A stretch of 64,000 nt of DNA from Notolepis coatsorum (lineage: Eukaryota > Chordata > Actinopteri > Aulopiformes > Paralepididae). Below, piece by piece: positions 20,344-53,231 of the stretch. Both the position numbers and the translations under genes were made by a program. The notes under the pieces were generated by a model, which saw nothing but the letters and a program-made list of their open reading frames with translations, searched no databases and had not been told where the DNA came from. The DNA lies in assembly GCA_963971535.1 (NCBI GenBank), contig OZ020598.1:88612985-88676984 (forward strand). The letters run 5' to 3'. How positions within the stretch are numbered: position 1 is the first letter of the stretch; each line of letters opens with the position of its first letter.

Positions 20344-20707
20344 TACTCCAAATAAGAGGACATTGTAGAATGGATTGTACAGTAGGTGGCGGTATGCGCC
20401 TTTTGTGGTCGCGACCCGCCATTAAACCCATTGAAGAAGAAGAAGAAGAAGACGTTTTTTTTGCTCCACGTTTGGAGTTGTTGTTATGATTGAAACCTAA
20501 CGTTATTATGTCTAAATTATATACGTTTGCTTGCTTACATACCAACTAAGTTAAGTCGTTAATTGTGTTCTTTTCTAGAGTAGCGTTGTGTAACATGTGT
20601 ATGTTAATAATCGGATTGGCAGACAAGCAAGTGGCTAATGTTTTTCAGCTTTTTTTCAGGCATGTCTGAATAATAGAAACAGATAAGTTCCCCTAATAGA
20701 GGCTATC
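20344..20707 (+). promoter_or_regulatory. TSTD2 5' flank, right half of the divergent promoter region
   Basis: This is the sequence between the right end of the TIR element and the TSTD2 ATG. It opens with the 13-bp direct repeat TACTCCAAATAAG, and its first part resembles a dispersed fish repeat ending in a GAA run (about 20435-20452). The 5' UTR and core promoter of TSTD2 are expected here; no motif fixes the start site. Confidence 0.4.
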
Positions 20708-41712
<21,005 letters not shown>

Positions 41713-42599
41713 AGCAAGTGACCAGTTGTGTGGGCTGACATGGTTCCATCTAGGATGGCTATTACAGTTGGTGCACTAGGGGTGTAAATGATTCAATCCA
41801 ATCTTGACTTGGTTCCGAATCGATTGTTTAGGCCAGGGGTTCTCAAATTTTTTTTTTTTTTTAATTATTTGTATTATTGCAAAACAAAATTATTAAGTCA
41901 GTACTCAACACACAATGCATAATGAAACTAACAATTAAGATGGCTAAAATGACATGCAAGCACAGAAACAGAAAGCAAAAAAAATATATAATAATATTTT
42001 ACCGTATACAGTGTATATCCAACGAAATTACCAATTACCCCTAATACCTATTATCTAAAACCCTACACACATATGCTCCAGCTCGAACCCCCCCCCTCCC
42101 GGACCCCTCCTTGGATAGTACCTCCATTATCCCTCGCTCCTAACCAGACACTACCATTATAAGCTAGCTTTTATTCTCTCCACCACTTCTAACCACATTG
42201 ACATTTTGGATTCATTGAGACCCAGATTTTTTTTTTTTTTTTTTTTAACTATTTTTTTTTAGTGTTTATCGCTTTTCTGGTCAAGCATGACCGACAGATA
42301 CAGGGTGAAACGGGATATAGAGCAGGGGAAGACCAGTGGTGCAGTGGCAAATTGACAGTAGGTCAAACGCTCCACGCGCGTGCGTGCGCGCGCGCATGCA
42401 CAGTTTTTTTGGCACAGATATTTTTTTTTATTTTTTTTGCTGCATACTTATAAATTTTTTTTTTAAAGATGTTTTTTTTTTTTACAAACCACTTGAATCA
42501 TAGCCACGTTAATAATGCTTGTAATAAACCAACCCGTTTGTAAATCCGTCAATATTTCAGCGAGTTATGAGTATTTTTGTCTGTGCAGCTCACTCACTC

Positions 42600-43480
42600 T
42601 CACTCAAGGCTAACTGGAGCAAGATGGCGGCGGTTCAGTGACGTCGCTCTCCATTGGCCGGCAGCGCGGGCAAGCTATCTAGTGTTCTATATATATCTAT
42701 GCCTTAAAGTGTTGCGGTCCTGAGAGTGTTGGTGCTCTCGTCCTGCAGCTGGATACTATTGCCTCACAGCGCGGCCGTCAGCGCGCGGCCCAGAGAGCGC
42801 CGCTGGCTCTGCGGCTCTGCAGCTGCATGCTTCTCCGCGAGTCCGGTTGGATAATGCCATGTAAAAAGTCGCATGCCTGACATATCGGCATGTAACTCGA
42901 GAACCGAGGCACGGATTTTGGCGATCCAGATGGCATTCGAACGGCAACGAATAGCGCTTTATTCGGTAATTTATATGTTCGGCGAAAAATGCCGCCCCGA
43001 GCCTTCAGATGCTCGCAAAGGGCCGTGAAACTGAAACTGAAACTGAAAAACAGTGAAACCCCGGACATTTCGATGAATTAATAAACCCCCCCCGCCCCGG
43101 ACGCCCCGGACAGGGCGTGAAAAGAGGACATGTCCGGGCAAAAGAGGACGTTTGGTCAGCCTACTCTACCTGTGCTTTTGTTATGTAAAAACGGTGGCCG
43201 CGCCGAGCCGGTACTTAGTTACAACGAATGGGAACAGCGAATTTTTGTGTGCGTGACTGCGCGTACACGCGGGAACATTTCCGTGCGCGATTGCGCGTAC
43301 TTCAGCCTCAGTGAGCGAGGTATCACAGCGTGATACCGAGTGATACGAGCACTGCAAGCCTGGGGAAGACATTCGGCAAATGACGGCGGGTCCGGGAATC
43401 GAACTCGGAGTCAACCAGAACCGTGACGCAGCACGCCTCCTCCCGACGCAGAAATAGCGCAGAGATACGCAGTGAGCTAC
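42600..43480. other. GC-rich, CpG-rich block inside the hAT-like element
   Basis: It includes GCGCGGCCGTCAGCGCGCGG near 42770 and several short ORFs in different frames, none of which I recognise. Its composition differs sharply from the T-rich flanks, so it may be a separate insertion or a captured fragment. The edges are not resolved. Confidence 0.4.
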
Positions 43481-43576
43481 TGGAGCCCCCCTCTCAAACT
43501 TTTTTATACCACGACCCCATTTTATTTAGTTAATTATTTAGTTTTACTTAATGTATCGCGTAATTTCAACGTGGAA

Positions 43577-44051
43577 TTAAAGGGGACATGCATTGCTATT
43601 CCTTTCACTATTTGGGCAACTTTACACAATTCCTGTAAAGCTTTTTTCAAAAAAATACAAGATTCCAAGCTGTTTGGGCTAGGCTCCGCCCATAAGCGCT
43701 TTGAGTGACAGTCGCCCACAGTCTGCGACTGGCACAGAGAGAGAGGTAGAAAGATTGAGGGGGGATACTAATTAATTTCACTGCGGGGGGCATAATCCCA
43801 CGGGACAATGCATTGGTAACTTGTTTCAAATGACAATATATACCGCTGTGAATATTATTGCACGGATTGGAATATGGGTGTGCGCGTGGGAGTCAAAGAT
43901 ATTTTGACAGTGATATCCCAGGGAGAAGCCCCACACCAGCCCCGCGCGCACACACATTTACACACTCCTGCGCGCGGTCCCTCTCTCTCTCTACCAGGGA
44001 GAAGCCCCACACCAGCCCCGCGCACACACATTTACACACTCCTGCGCGCGG

Positions 44052-44082
<31 letters not shown>

Positions 44083-44713
44083 ACCAGGGAGAAGCCCCAC
44101 ACCAGCCCCACGCACACACACATTTACACACTCCTGCACGTGGTCCCTCTCTCTCTCTCTACCAGGGAGAAGACCCTCCACGCGTGGCGGTCAGGTTGTG
44201 TGTAAAATGCGTGTGTGTTTCCCCGCACGCCGGTCAGGTTGTGTGTAAAATGTGGGTGTGTTTGTTTCCCCGACAGAAGCTCCTGTCCCTCTCTATCTCT
44301 CTTTCCCTCTCCCTCTCTATCTCTCTTTCCCTCTCCCTCTCTATCTCTCTCTCCCTCTCCCTCTCTCTCCCTCTCTATCTCTCTCTCTCTCCCTCTCGCT
44401 CGCTCGTTCTCTGCCTCTGTCAAAACCCGATTGAGGAAGTGTCTGGTATTTCCAATCGCTCTGCTGTTGAGCGAATGGTTGCGCTACAACCATAGAGGGG
44501 GCGTTAGTTATGCAGATCAGTGCCTTATTCACGTCAGCAAAACAGTCAAATCAGAATGACCTAATTCACTGGGGGAGGAGATTGTCTCAACTGAATTAGA
44601 GCAATCCGCCAAAATGGTAATTGGAGACACAGACCCATTAATACACACCCCCATTGCTATAAAACAATGCTAAACATTGGAAAAGGCCATTTATAAGACA
44701 CAGGACCTTTTAA
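43577..44713. mobile_element. piggyBac-like MITE family 1, copy B, 1137 bp
   Basis: It begins TTAAAGGGGACATGCATTGC and ends GGCCATTTATAAGACACAGG then ACCTTTTAA, with TTAA at both borders. It is the same family as 1779-4188. The centre has expanded minisatellite and CT repeats. It is nested in the hAT-like element. Confidence 0.78.
43917..44163. repeat. Minisatellite, unit about 75-90 bp, about 3 copies, with CT tracts
   Basis: The unit is CAGGGAGAAGCCCCACACCA, then GCGCACACACATTTACACAC, then a (CT)n tract of variable length. A second CT-rich stretch of imperfect repeats extends from 44280 to 44405. Both are inside piggyBac-like copy B. Confidence 0.8.
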
Positions 44714-44955
44714 GGAATAAAAGCACACGTTGTTCAACTTGATCATGCATATTTATTATAAAATTTTATTACAGCACTATCTTATCAATACACATTTATA
44801 AAACTAAGCATATTTTGCCAAAATATTTTGCTAGCCCAGAACATAATACCTTTTTTAATTAAACGTATATATATATATTTTTGCCAATGCGCTGTCACCT
44901 ACCCACGACCCCACTTTGGGTCGCGACCCGTAGTTTGAGAACCGCTGGTTTAGGC

Positions 44956-46371
44956 AACAGTTCGATGCAACGTAAAATCCTACATCCTAGCCACGGTTCA
45001 GTTTGATTCGATCATTTTGAGAAATGCAATAGTTCAATATGAAAATTACTGATTCAGTCGGTAATAAATATGTCATCACAACCCCACGCCAAGTTGTTAT
45101 AACCCTCATGAACCCTGGTCCCAGTGCTGGTCCCAAAATCACCCTCCAGCTGTTATCAAAGAACCATGCTGATTTTGTTTTTGTCCACTTCCTGTAGTGT
45201 TTTCTTTTTTACTGTAAGTGCAGGATGGCACAGAGAGAGAGGGGGTGATGGGAGGGATCCCAGGCCAGCAGGGGTACGTGTGGTTCCAGAGGTGGGGGGG
45301 TCTTAACCACTACACCATCTCTGGACACTGTTGTCACGGCAACTTGATTTCTTTGTCATCGTTGTCTTGACCTGACAGCACAGTAAAGGTGATCCCATGG
45401 TCGAGCGGACTGTACGTGTACGCGGACTGGACTCCGCCGAGGTCCGCGCGGACTCTTTGAGCTTTCATAGTCAAGCGGACCAATTTCCTACATGTCTCGC
45501 GCCAGTTTACAAAAATGTTCCCACGCTGTTCAACTTCTGTCATGTCGTCGTCATCCGATGTCAAAATAAAGAGTATGTTATCTCCGTTTCCAATATTTCG
45601 ATAATAAAACTGGCAGTTTTACACACTTCATTTAGAAAAGCCATTCAAACATCTCAAGTTTCTTCAGATGATGAAAAAAGACATGGTCCAAATGTATATG
45701 AATTGGAATAGGTGACTATTAGCGATAGTAAAACAAAATTTTGCGTCATCTACCTGCCAACGTTTTACCGGACCAATCCTACCCATTTAATCATGATCCT
45801 GCCCTAGTCTCACTTGGCACGGAGCGAGTGGTCAGAGTAAAATGCCGATCGGCGTCACATTAAATGCAGGTCGATGTCAACCAAAACGCAGAGCAGCGTT
45901 TTGTGTGACACCAAGTGAGCGGCGCGGACGTCCGCGCATTAGAAAATTGGGGCTTCGCACTTGGTGTCCACTTTGTGTAAGCTTTGCTGCCTAATGAGGT
46001 GGTTAATATCAGCCAGTCTCTCAGTAAGGATCAGGAAAGGGCCTTGGTAGTATCTCAACGTGATCATGGAGGTTTGAAATTATAATGTAAGACACACTTT
46101 TTACTGTAAAAAGGTATGATATGCAATATTTAATTTATGACACTCGTCTTTCCATTTTAATAAACTTGGGGAACACCTCACCAGCATGTGAGGCAGGTTC
46201 AGCAGAACCAATGAAATTGTGTCTGGCTGTCATGTGATGTCTTATCTGTTTGAATTAAATATCCTTCTTGTTTTATTATTTTTTACAGATGAAATACATT
46301 TTCTATATTGGTGTTTTTCAAAAGCTCTGTTTTTTTTTGAATGTATCAATGGAAGATTAAAATGGAAACAT
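44956..46371. other. Intergenic, no gene recognised
   Basis: A GC-rich patch at about 45395-45480 (GTCGAGCGGAC, GTCCGCGCGGACTC) and another at 45800-45960 (AGCGGCGCGGACGTCCGCGC) look like remnants of one palindromic repeat. No protein or paired termini can be established. Confidence 0.4.
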
Positions 46372-46826
46372 GGGGCGGTCAGGTGGCGTAGCGGAGATTG
46401 TGCTCGTCACCAATGCAAGAGGCTGCGGTCTCGACTCCCGGAGAGTCAGCATGGCCTTGGCTCGGGCTGATCGCTATACTAACTCGTTTGGCTGAGTTAC
46501 GGGGAGGGGAGCCGTGGGTGGGTCCTGGGCGTTGTGGACAGCGACCCCTACAGTTCGGTCGGGGCGCCTGCTCAGCAAGGGTAGGATCTGGAAAGAGGTA
46601 GTGCGACCTTCCACACGTTACACTCTCCCGGTGAGAATCTGCGCGGCCAGGCTGGTTGCCGGCTGGCTGCACATGTGTTGGAGGAAAGCATGTGACAGTC
46701 TCCGGCCTCTTGGACCAACAGTAGGGGAAAGTGCACAACAACCAGGAAGGGGGTTGGGAATTGGCATAACGACTAACAGTGGGATGGGAGAAAAATCGGA
46801 AAAAGAAGGAGGGGGAAAAAGAGAAT
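46372..46826 (+). mobile_element. tRNA-derived SINE, copy at 46.4 kb
   Basis: It has a GGGGCGGTCAGGTGGCGTAG head, an A-box-like TGGCGTAGCGG, a degraded B box near GGTCTCGACTCCC and a family body with 80% or so visual similarity to 24995-25457. The A-rich tail merges with a TA microsatellite at about 46838-46875. Confidence 0.82.
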
Positions 46827-46831
46827 AATTT

Positions 46832-46837
<6 letters not shown>

Positions 46838-46875
<38 letters not shown>
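46838..46875. repeat. TA dinucleotide microsatellite
   Basis: About 19 TA units directly follow the T-rich end of the SINE tail. Confidence 0.95.
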
Positions 46876-46881
<6 letters not shown>

Positions 46882-47805
46882 ATGCAAACATACTGGAAAT
46901 AGCTTGTTTTGCTGCAATCATCTAACACAGACCCTTTGTGTGTTTTGGGGAGTAATTGGGGTGCAAGCTCAGAAGGGGTTTAATAAATTATATACAAACA
47001 TAATGGGTTTGTTTGTCACTCTCCAAAAACATGCTGGTTTGCTGTTTTTTTATAAAATAAAATGCAATGGATATGTTTATGATATTATTGACACAATTTG
47101 TATAGTTACCAATTTCAATAAAGGAACAACTACAACATTAATTTGGCCATGACCATAGAAGGATGTGTGGGCATGACATATAGCCTAGGGAACCTGGGAA
47201 CCTTATTTCAGTGAACGCCCATCAAGCAGACGCAGACAGTTGGACTGCTCCAGCGTGTCTAGTTCTATATGGACATAATTTGTCATGGGCCATGGCAACG
47301 TTTACGAAAATGGGAATGCATGATAAGTAACAGGAAGCAAAATGAGGACATTAACGTTAGTAAGGACTTATCTCTGTCTTGTTTCGAACAGAAAAACACA
47401 ACAAAGACGACAACATTTTAATGTAATAAGAACATTAAATAGATATAAAGATGCGAGTGTATGACAATAAGTTCACTTACATTTTTTTTTTTAAATATAT
47501 GCATTTCCTTCGTTGAACATGAACAAATAAATGGAGGTACAGTAGTCGTTTTTTCATATCCATTTTTCAAAGCATCTACAAATGTGTTACTACACATTAA
47601 ACAATGATGAACAAATCAAGTACAAACAATGTTGATAATGAGTTTTAAATCATGTAGAACTAATTTGTAAATGTTATACAAATATAGTTATAAATGATTT
47701 AATAATAATTTACGAATGTATATAAATGGTTTGTTCATGATTAGTTTATTATCTACAAATACCTTATAAAGGTCTTATAACTGAGTGTTATTATAAAGTG
47801 TTACC
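46876..47805. other. AT-rich intergenic, possible MITE
   Basis: No coding sequence is seen. Sequence ending TTATTATAAAGTGTTACC at about 47790-47806 resembles termini of a dispersed fish MITE, but I could not find the partner end. Confidence 0.35.
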
Positions 47806-48094
47806 ATAGTTTGTTATCAGCGAGCCAGGTGCAGATTTTGCCTAGTTCCAAGCTGAGGGTTTTTTCAACCTGTAACTTGTTCTTGTCAGAGACCAGCAGG
47901 GCTGAGTTGTCCGCAAACAAGAACAAGTTGCAGTCACAAGCTGACGACATGTCATTTGCATAAATTAGGAACAGTAGCGGACCTAGTATGCTTCCTTGTG
48001 GAACACCACAGCTTACTGTGAGGGGGGGGGGGATAGGGTACCGTTTACCTCCACCATCTGCTCTCTCCCCTCCAGGTAGGATATAATTGGTCAC
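47806..48094 (-). mobile_element. Non-LTR RT fragment (catalytic box reads FADN)
   Basis: The minus strand encodes [20 protein letters not shown] and CNLFLFADNSALLVS and continues to CTWLADNKLW. The VPQGSILGP and FAD motifs are RT domains 4-5. The second Asp of the box is Asn (codons at 47906-47911). It is likely an RT piece of family X, whose 3' end is at 48884, but the two are not contiguous. Confidence 0.75.
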
Positions 48095-48883
48095 CGTGAC
48101 GTTATATCTGTACTATATCCGTTACTAGTTATACCACTAGGCAGTATGACTTAAATAGTGTCTTTATACCTGTAACACTGTACATACATCTGATCAGCAT
48201 TATTACTCAGTAGTACTCATTTGTATATATCCAGTTTAATCACTTTATACATTCCTATTGCTCTTTACTGTTACATTTGTACTCTGGTTAGATGCCAATT
48301 TATTTTCTTTGTACTGTACTTGTGCTGTAATGACAATGAATGAACAACAATTTAATCTAATCTGATGTAAAGTAGTAAAGTTAAAACACTAATTTGGCTG
48401 TGGGGGCCATGGGGAACACTGTTCAACACTCTCAATGACGAATGTCAACAGGATCTAAGGAGTCGAACAAGGTAATTATTGTAGAAGCTAAACTTTTCTC
48501 CACATAATTATTCTTTATGGGACAATAACATAACTTCAGAATAAGACTATTCAGTAGTAGGAGGTGATTTTACAGTCATACTATTAGTTAAGTCAGTTGC
48601 TCCCATGCAGGTTGAAACTAAAACAGAATTACTGTAGGTGTGGAGAGGACAGTATACATTTAACTCATCATTATAGGGATGGTTATAGGTTAACTCCTAG
48701 TCAAGAGTGAGCCCCAACATTTTCATGTAAATAATAAGATTAGATAAGATATTTCCTTATTGATCCCCTTGGGGAAATTCAGGCATCATAGCAGCATGGG
48801 GAGAGTATAGGTGCAGGTAGCAGAATACATGGTACAGGTCACAGAATTATAGTACAGTGGAGAAGTAAAAATAAATAATTTGA
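48095..48883. other. Intergenic with LINE-like tail
   Basis: About 48735-48870 reads AGATAAGATATTTCCTTATT then GATCCCCTTGGGGAAATTC, a motif common at 3' ends of fish LINEs; orientation is unclear. The remainder is unassigned. Confidence 0.4.
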
Positions 48884-49021
48884 TTGATTGAAAATTGTAT
48901 TAACAGATTGCAGAATGGGTACAATACAGTACGGCTCAATACACACAATTGTTAAGGGGATGCAGACCAGAGAAATACTTTCGTCTTGTTTATATCATGG
49001 GTCCCCCATTTTCAATTAATG
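48884..49021 (-). mobile_element. LINE family X 3' end, copy E
   Basis: Same terminal sequence as 13174-13320 (GATTGCAGAATGGGTACAAT, GGGGATGCAGACCAGAGAAA), with the GATTGATTG tail at 48884. It stops at CCCCATTTTCAATT. Confidence 0.78.
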
Positions 49022-49330
49022 ATAAGAGAATAAAAAGGCAGTTTAAACAATATAATTAACTCTGGACATGCATGAGCTAGTAGCTCTGCATGTAGCTACT
49101 CAGAGGACTGCAGAGCTAATCAGAGTAGTAGGTAGTAATATAGACATATTAGCATAGTACACTGCATGTAAGAAAAAAAGCTGCAAGAAAACGGCAAATG
49201 TGTGGCATCAATGGTTTCCAAATACTGTCAAATTACAGTAAAAGCAAATACATTTACAGATTACAACCTTTATTTAATGGTTAATATTTTGATAAAAGGT
49301 CATTTACTGTATTTTTATGGTATTTACACT

Positions 49331-49575
49331 TAACCCTTTCACTGCCGCACTACCAAACGGTTAACCCTTTCACTGCGACAATACACAGAAGGTTAACCCT
49401 TTCACTGCCACACAACAGCAGGTTAACCCTTTCACTGCCGCACTACCAAACAGTTAACCCTTTCACTGCGACAAGACACAGAATGTTAACCCTTTCACTG
49501 CCACACCACAGCAGGTTAACCCTTTCACTGCCGCACTACCAAACGGTTAACCCTTTCACTGCGACAATACACAGA
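49331..49575. repeat. Minisatellite related to the TSTD2 intron 5 array, about 8 copies
   Basis: Units are GTTAACCCTTTCACTGCCGC then ACTACCAAACG, alternating with a CACTGCGACAATACACAGAA variant. The core GGTTAACCCTTTCACT is shared with 25599-26462, while the second half of the unit differs. Confidence 0.88.
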
Positions 49576-49635
49576 AGTAGAAAAACAAAGGTAATCTGTA
49601 AAATAATAGTGAATCTCCTGTGAAAAAACTTTTTT

Positions 49636-49775
49636 TTACAGTGTAGGTAATATAGACATCATATTAGTACAGTAGGTAGTAATATAGACATTGGTATAGT
49701 AGGTAGTAATATAGACATATATTAGTATAGTAGGTAGTAATATAGACATATTAGTATATATAGGTGGTAGTAATA
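49636..49775. repeat. Short tandem repeat, unit about 24-26 bp
   Basis: Units of AGTAGGTAGTAATATAGACA with TATTAGTAT repeat about five times. An isolated related copy lies at about 49127-49160. Confidence 0.75.
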
Positions 49776-50039
49776 TTGGCAAGGAAGATTATTTAGTGGC
49801 AAAGTGCATAGAAGACACAGTATACGAAGGTTTTTTTTCATTAATTCCAAACAAACCGCTGTTGTCGCTTCCGGCATTTATATACGTGTTATAGAAAAGC
49901 AAATGTTAAAGCATTCGTGAACTGCATGGTCCAGGTGAAATCACTATTGTGTTTTATCAAATGCTGGCCACGGAGAGTATAGCAAGACGGAGACTTTTTT
50001 TTATGTGGAAATATTTGAGGTTATCACTTTAAAAAGCCT

Positions 50040-50390
50040 AGCTGAAGTGGTGGTCGGGTGGCGTGAATGCCTTCTACAACGCTGTTCCAGTTCCGCGTTG
50101 CCGTTTTGCGCTCTGATTGGCCGCTGAAGCACGCCCCCCGAGTGACGCGCGAACAGCCAGCAGCGCTGCCCTGCAGCCTTCACCGAGCTCTAGTTCCGCG
50201 AGGTTGGAAAATCACTTAGATTTCGTAACTATTTACCCGTTTCTCATACGGTTAACGATTCAGAAACAATCATTGCTCATCTCCGTGTATTTATGTCGTT
50301 GCAGATGCTCAACAAGGTGGGTTTGATGCTGAGTCATGGCGGCGAAAGTGTCTATTATTTTCACTAGTTAACGTTATCATTAGCAGGTAA
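50040..50390 (+). promoter_or_regulatory. CpG-rich patch, candidate promoter or 5' exon of an unknown gene
   Basis: Locally dense CpG (50085-50210), an inverted CCAAT box (GATTGGCC) near 50117, and a plausible donor ATTAGCAG/GTAAGTTA at 50387 on the plus strand. No conserved protein is visible. It may equally be a GC-rich repeat. No downstream exon is found before 51.7 kb. Confidence 0.3.
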
Positions 50391-51764
50391 GTTATGAAGT
50401 TATTGTTTATCATAAAACCAACAGCATGACTGGCTCGTCTATTCTGTGCTAGATCAAGACACTATTTCAATAATGGATGACGGTGTGTATGCTTTTCATT
50501 AATTTAAGACACATTTATTGCAAAGGATTTGTATACACATAAACTCAACAAATAACCTCTGTTCTCCTTGCAATGCGTTTTTAATTCTTTCTTATACAGT
50601 AGGAAGGGGGAAGAAGAACACTATATTGTGGGTGTTCCTGTGAGGGCTGTGGGTGTGTGTGTGGGTCATGAGCAGATAATAGGGATTCTTAAAGTTATAC
50701 GTAAAACGGATAACCACTAACTGCTTACGCAGACGTTTTAGGAGAAGGGGAAAAATAAACAACACAAAACAACCTTTACAGGTGGAAGCCTCAAAGTGAG
50801 TGTTCAAGAAAATAAGTAATGTCCAAAAAAACAGGACGACACTCATTAAAGAGGTATTGTAGAGAAAATAAATAAGCCACAAAGGCAACTCCTAAAAACA
50901 GAGTTTATATTGCAAACATAAAACAATAAACCTCCACCAAGGGAGTTTATGTGCAAAGGGCAGTTCCAAAAGAACAAAAGAAAACACTACCATAAAGGAC
51001 TGAGCCTTTATAAAATAAAGTGTAAACTAAGCCAGTAGACGAAAACGAGTATAGCTACAAAAGAAGGCTAAATGCTGAATAGGGCAGCACTACACTTAAA
51101 TATAAGAAGCCTGACCAAAAGTATAGCCAGCACAAGGAAAATGAAAAAGCAGTTGACACTGCAATCTCCAAACTTAAATAGACTCCACATGGCCATAGGC
51201 ACAGCTGCACTGCATCAGGTGCAATCAAGCCCACACACCTGCCGACCCATGAGGCAATTAACCACAGGGAACAGGGATTAACAGCTATCCCTCACAGAGA
51301 GGTGAAATAAAGCAAAAATAGACAGGTGTCCCTCACAGAAAGGTGAAATAAGGCAAAAACCATGACAGTTCCTATGACTTATTCTGCTTACAGCTTCAAA
51401 ACTCCACTTACTTCGTTTTACAATGTTAAATATAATCAAACCCTTTCCGTATTTCTGTCCGCTTGATCGTTTTATGACAGCAATCTATGCGCCAATAACG
51501 AGTTGAGTTCTAACAACGTACGTATATTACATGCTGGGTATACGTTGATAGAGTATGCACGTTCATCCGAGGGGGGTGTAATATTCATGCCTTGAATATG
51601 TCATTTACGACAGGCGCGCTAGGCGCACCTTTCTGTTTAACTACCCGCACACGGGGTCCTGATGGCCAGTTGGCTGCTAGCCTAGGATAGAGTCACACTC
51701 ATGTTGCTGACGTTGCAATAAAGAAGCTAACGTACTCTCCTTGTCCTGAATGATTATTTATCTA
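50391..51764. other. Intergenic, unassigned
   Basis: Short repeats near 51270-51360 (CCCTCACAGAGAGGTGAAAT in two variants). No gene is recognised on either strand. Confidence 0.35.
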
Positions 51765-53204
51765 AAGTCAAGTCAAGAGTCAAGAGTTTTATTCGTCACG
51801 GCATACGAGTATACAATGAAATGCGGGTGGTCTTGCCCGCAACGATGTGCATGATACACATACAGTAGTAATAACATATAGAATCCAATAGAATGACATT
51901 GTGCAATAAAACAAGTAAACAGAGTAGGGCATATCGGTATATGTACATAAGTTATTTACAGAGCATGGTAGGACATGCTAGGTCCTGTGGTAGTGCAATA
52001 CACTGTTAGCTACGGATGAGGCACTGGGTCTTTCTGTACATGCTATATTATACAATCTCAAGTTATACTATTACTATTCTTAAAGTGACCTTTCCTTAGT
52101 GGCCATAAGTGTGGGCGTGTGCAGCATGAGTGTGTGCTTGCTCATGTTAAAGTGGCTGCTAGTGTGTGAGCGTGTACAGTGTGTGTGTCGTGTGTGTGCT
52201 CATGTGTGCTTGTGTGTGGAGAGTTCAGTGTTCAAGGCTCTGATGGCCTGGGGGAAGAAGCTGAGCCGAAGTCTCTCTGTCCTAGTGTTCGCAGGCGTCT
52301 GCCTGACCTCAGCAGCATGAACAGGCTGTTGTTGGGGTGGTGAGGGTCTTTCATTATTCTGCAGGCTCTGGATTTGCACCTCTTGTTGTATAGAACCTGC
52401 AGGGGTGGTAGTGCAATACCCGTGGTACGCTCGGCTGAGCGCACCACTCTCTGTAGGGCCTTCTTGTCCTGTGCCGTGCTGTTTCCATACCAGGCAGTGA
52501 TGTTTCCAGTCAAGATGCTTTCTACAGCTCCGGAGTCGAAGGACTGGAGTATCTTCCCAGATACTCTGAACTTCCTTAACTGTCTCAGGTGGTAGAGGCG
52601 CTGCTTCGCCTTTTTTACTACTGAGTCTATGTGTGTTGTCCATGTCAGATCCTCTGAGATGTGGACCCCCAGGTACTTAAAGCTGCTCACCCTGTCCACG
52701 GTAGCCCCGTTTATCCTCAGTGGTGTGTGTGTCTCCTGCAGTCCTCTCCTATAATCCACGATCAGCTCCTTGGTTTTACCAATGTTCAGGAGCAGGCTGT
52801 TGTCCTGGCACCAGCGTTCCAGTACCTCAACCTCCTCCCGGTAGGCCTTCTCGTCGTTGTCCGAGATCAGCCCCACCACCACTGTGTTGTCCGCAAACTT
52901 CACTATGGAGTTGGAGCTGAACTTGGCCACACAGTCGTGTGTGTATAGTGAGTACAGCAGGGGGCTCAGAACACAGCCCTGGGGGGACCCGATGCTCAGG
53001 GTGATGGTGTTGGAGGTCTGACCCCCCACCCTGACCGCCTGGGGCCTTTCGCTCAGAAAGTCCAGTATCCAGGCGCTCAGAGCAGAGCTCAGACCCAGCT
53101 CGATCAGCTTGTCCACCAGTCTGGTGGGCACTATGGTGTTGAACGCTGAGCTGTAGTCAATGAACAACAGTCTCACATAACCCCCCTTCTGGCGGTCAAG
53201 GTGG
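51765..53204 (-). mobile_element. Rex1-like (CR1-group) LINE, 5'-truncated
   Basis: A minus-strand open frame at 52232-53176 encodes RT domains from [20 protein letters not shown] through [24 protein letters not shown] (the second Asp is Asn, 52886-52891), [14 protein letters not shown] and the post-RT region. The 3' UTR ends near 51765 with AGTCAAGTCAAGAGTCAAGA. The 5' truncation point abuts the gypsy leader at about 53205. Confidence 0.8.
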
Positions 53205-53231
53205 GGCTATGGTGAGAGTAGAGTATTCAAC

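Larger units (their letters stand above)
41834..44947. mobile_element. hAT-like element, 3114 bp, TSD GTTTAGGC, downstream of TSTD2
   Basis: The ends are CAGGGGTTCTCAAA and TTTGAGAACCGCTG. The exact 8-bp duplication GTTTAGGC lies at 41826-41833 and 44948-44955. T- and A-rich DNA is near both ends. The interior contains a GC-rich block (42600-43470) and piggyBac-like copy B. No intact transposase is recognised, so it is a dead or non-autonomous copy. Confidence 0.82.

Noticed and set aside
43858-44559. ORFs with Ser-Leu or Arg-Glu repeats
   Set aside because: They are translations of CT/GA simple repeats in all frames.
46379-46921. 180-codon minus-strand ORF
   Set aside because: It spans a SINE in antisense and a TA microsatellite; no protein-like conservation.
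47790-47810. Terminal-like AAGTGTTACC as the end of a DNA transposon
   Set aside because: No matching inverted partner or target duplication could be found on the other side.
50309-50361. Short ATG-initiated ORF after a TTGCAG acceptor in the CpG-rich patch
   Set aside because: Only 17 codons to the stop and no recognisable protein; kept only as part of a possible 5' exon.
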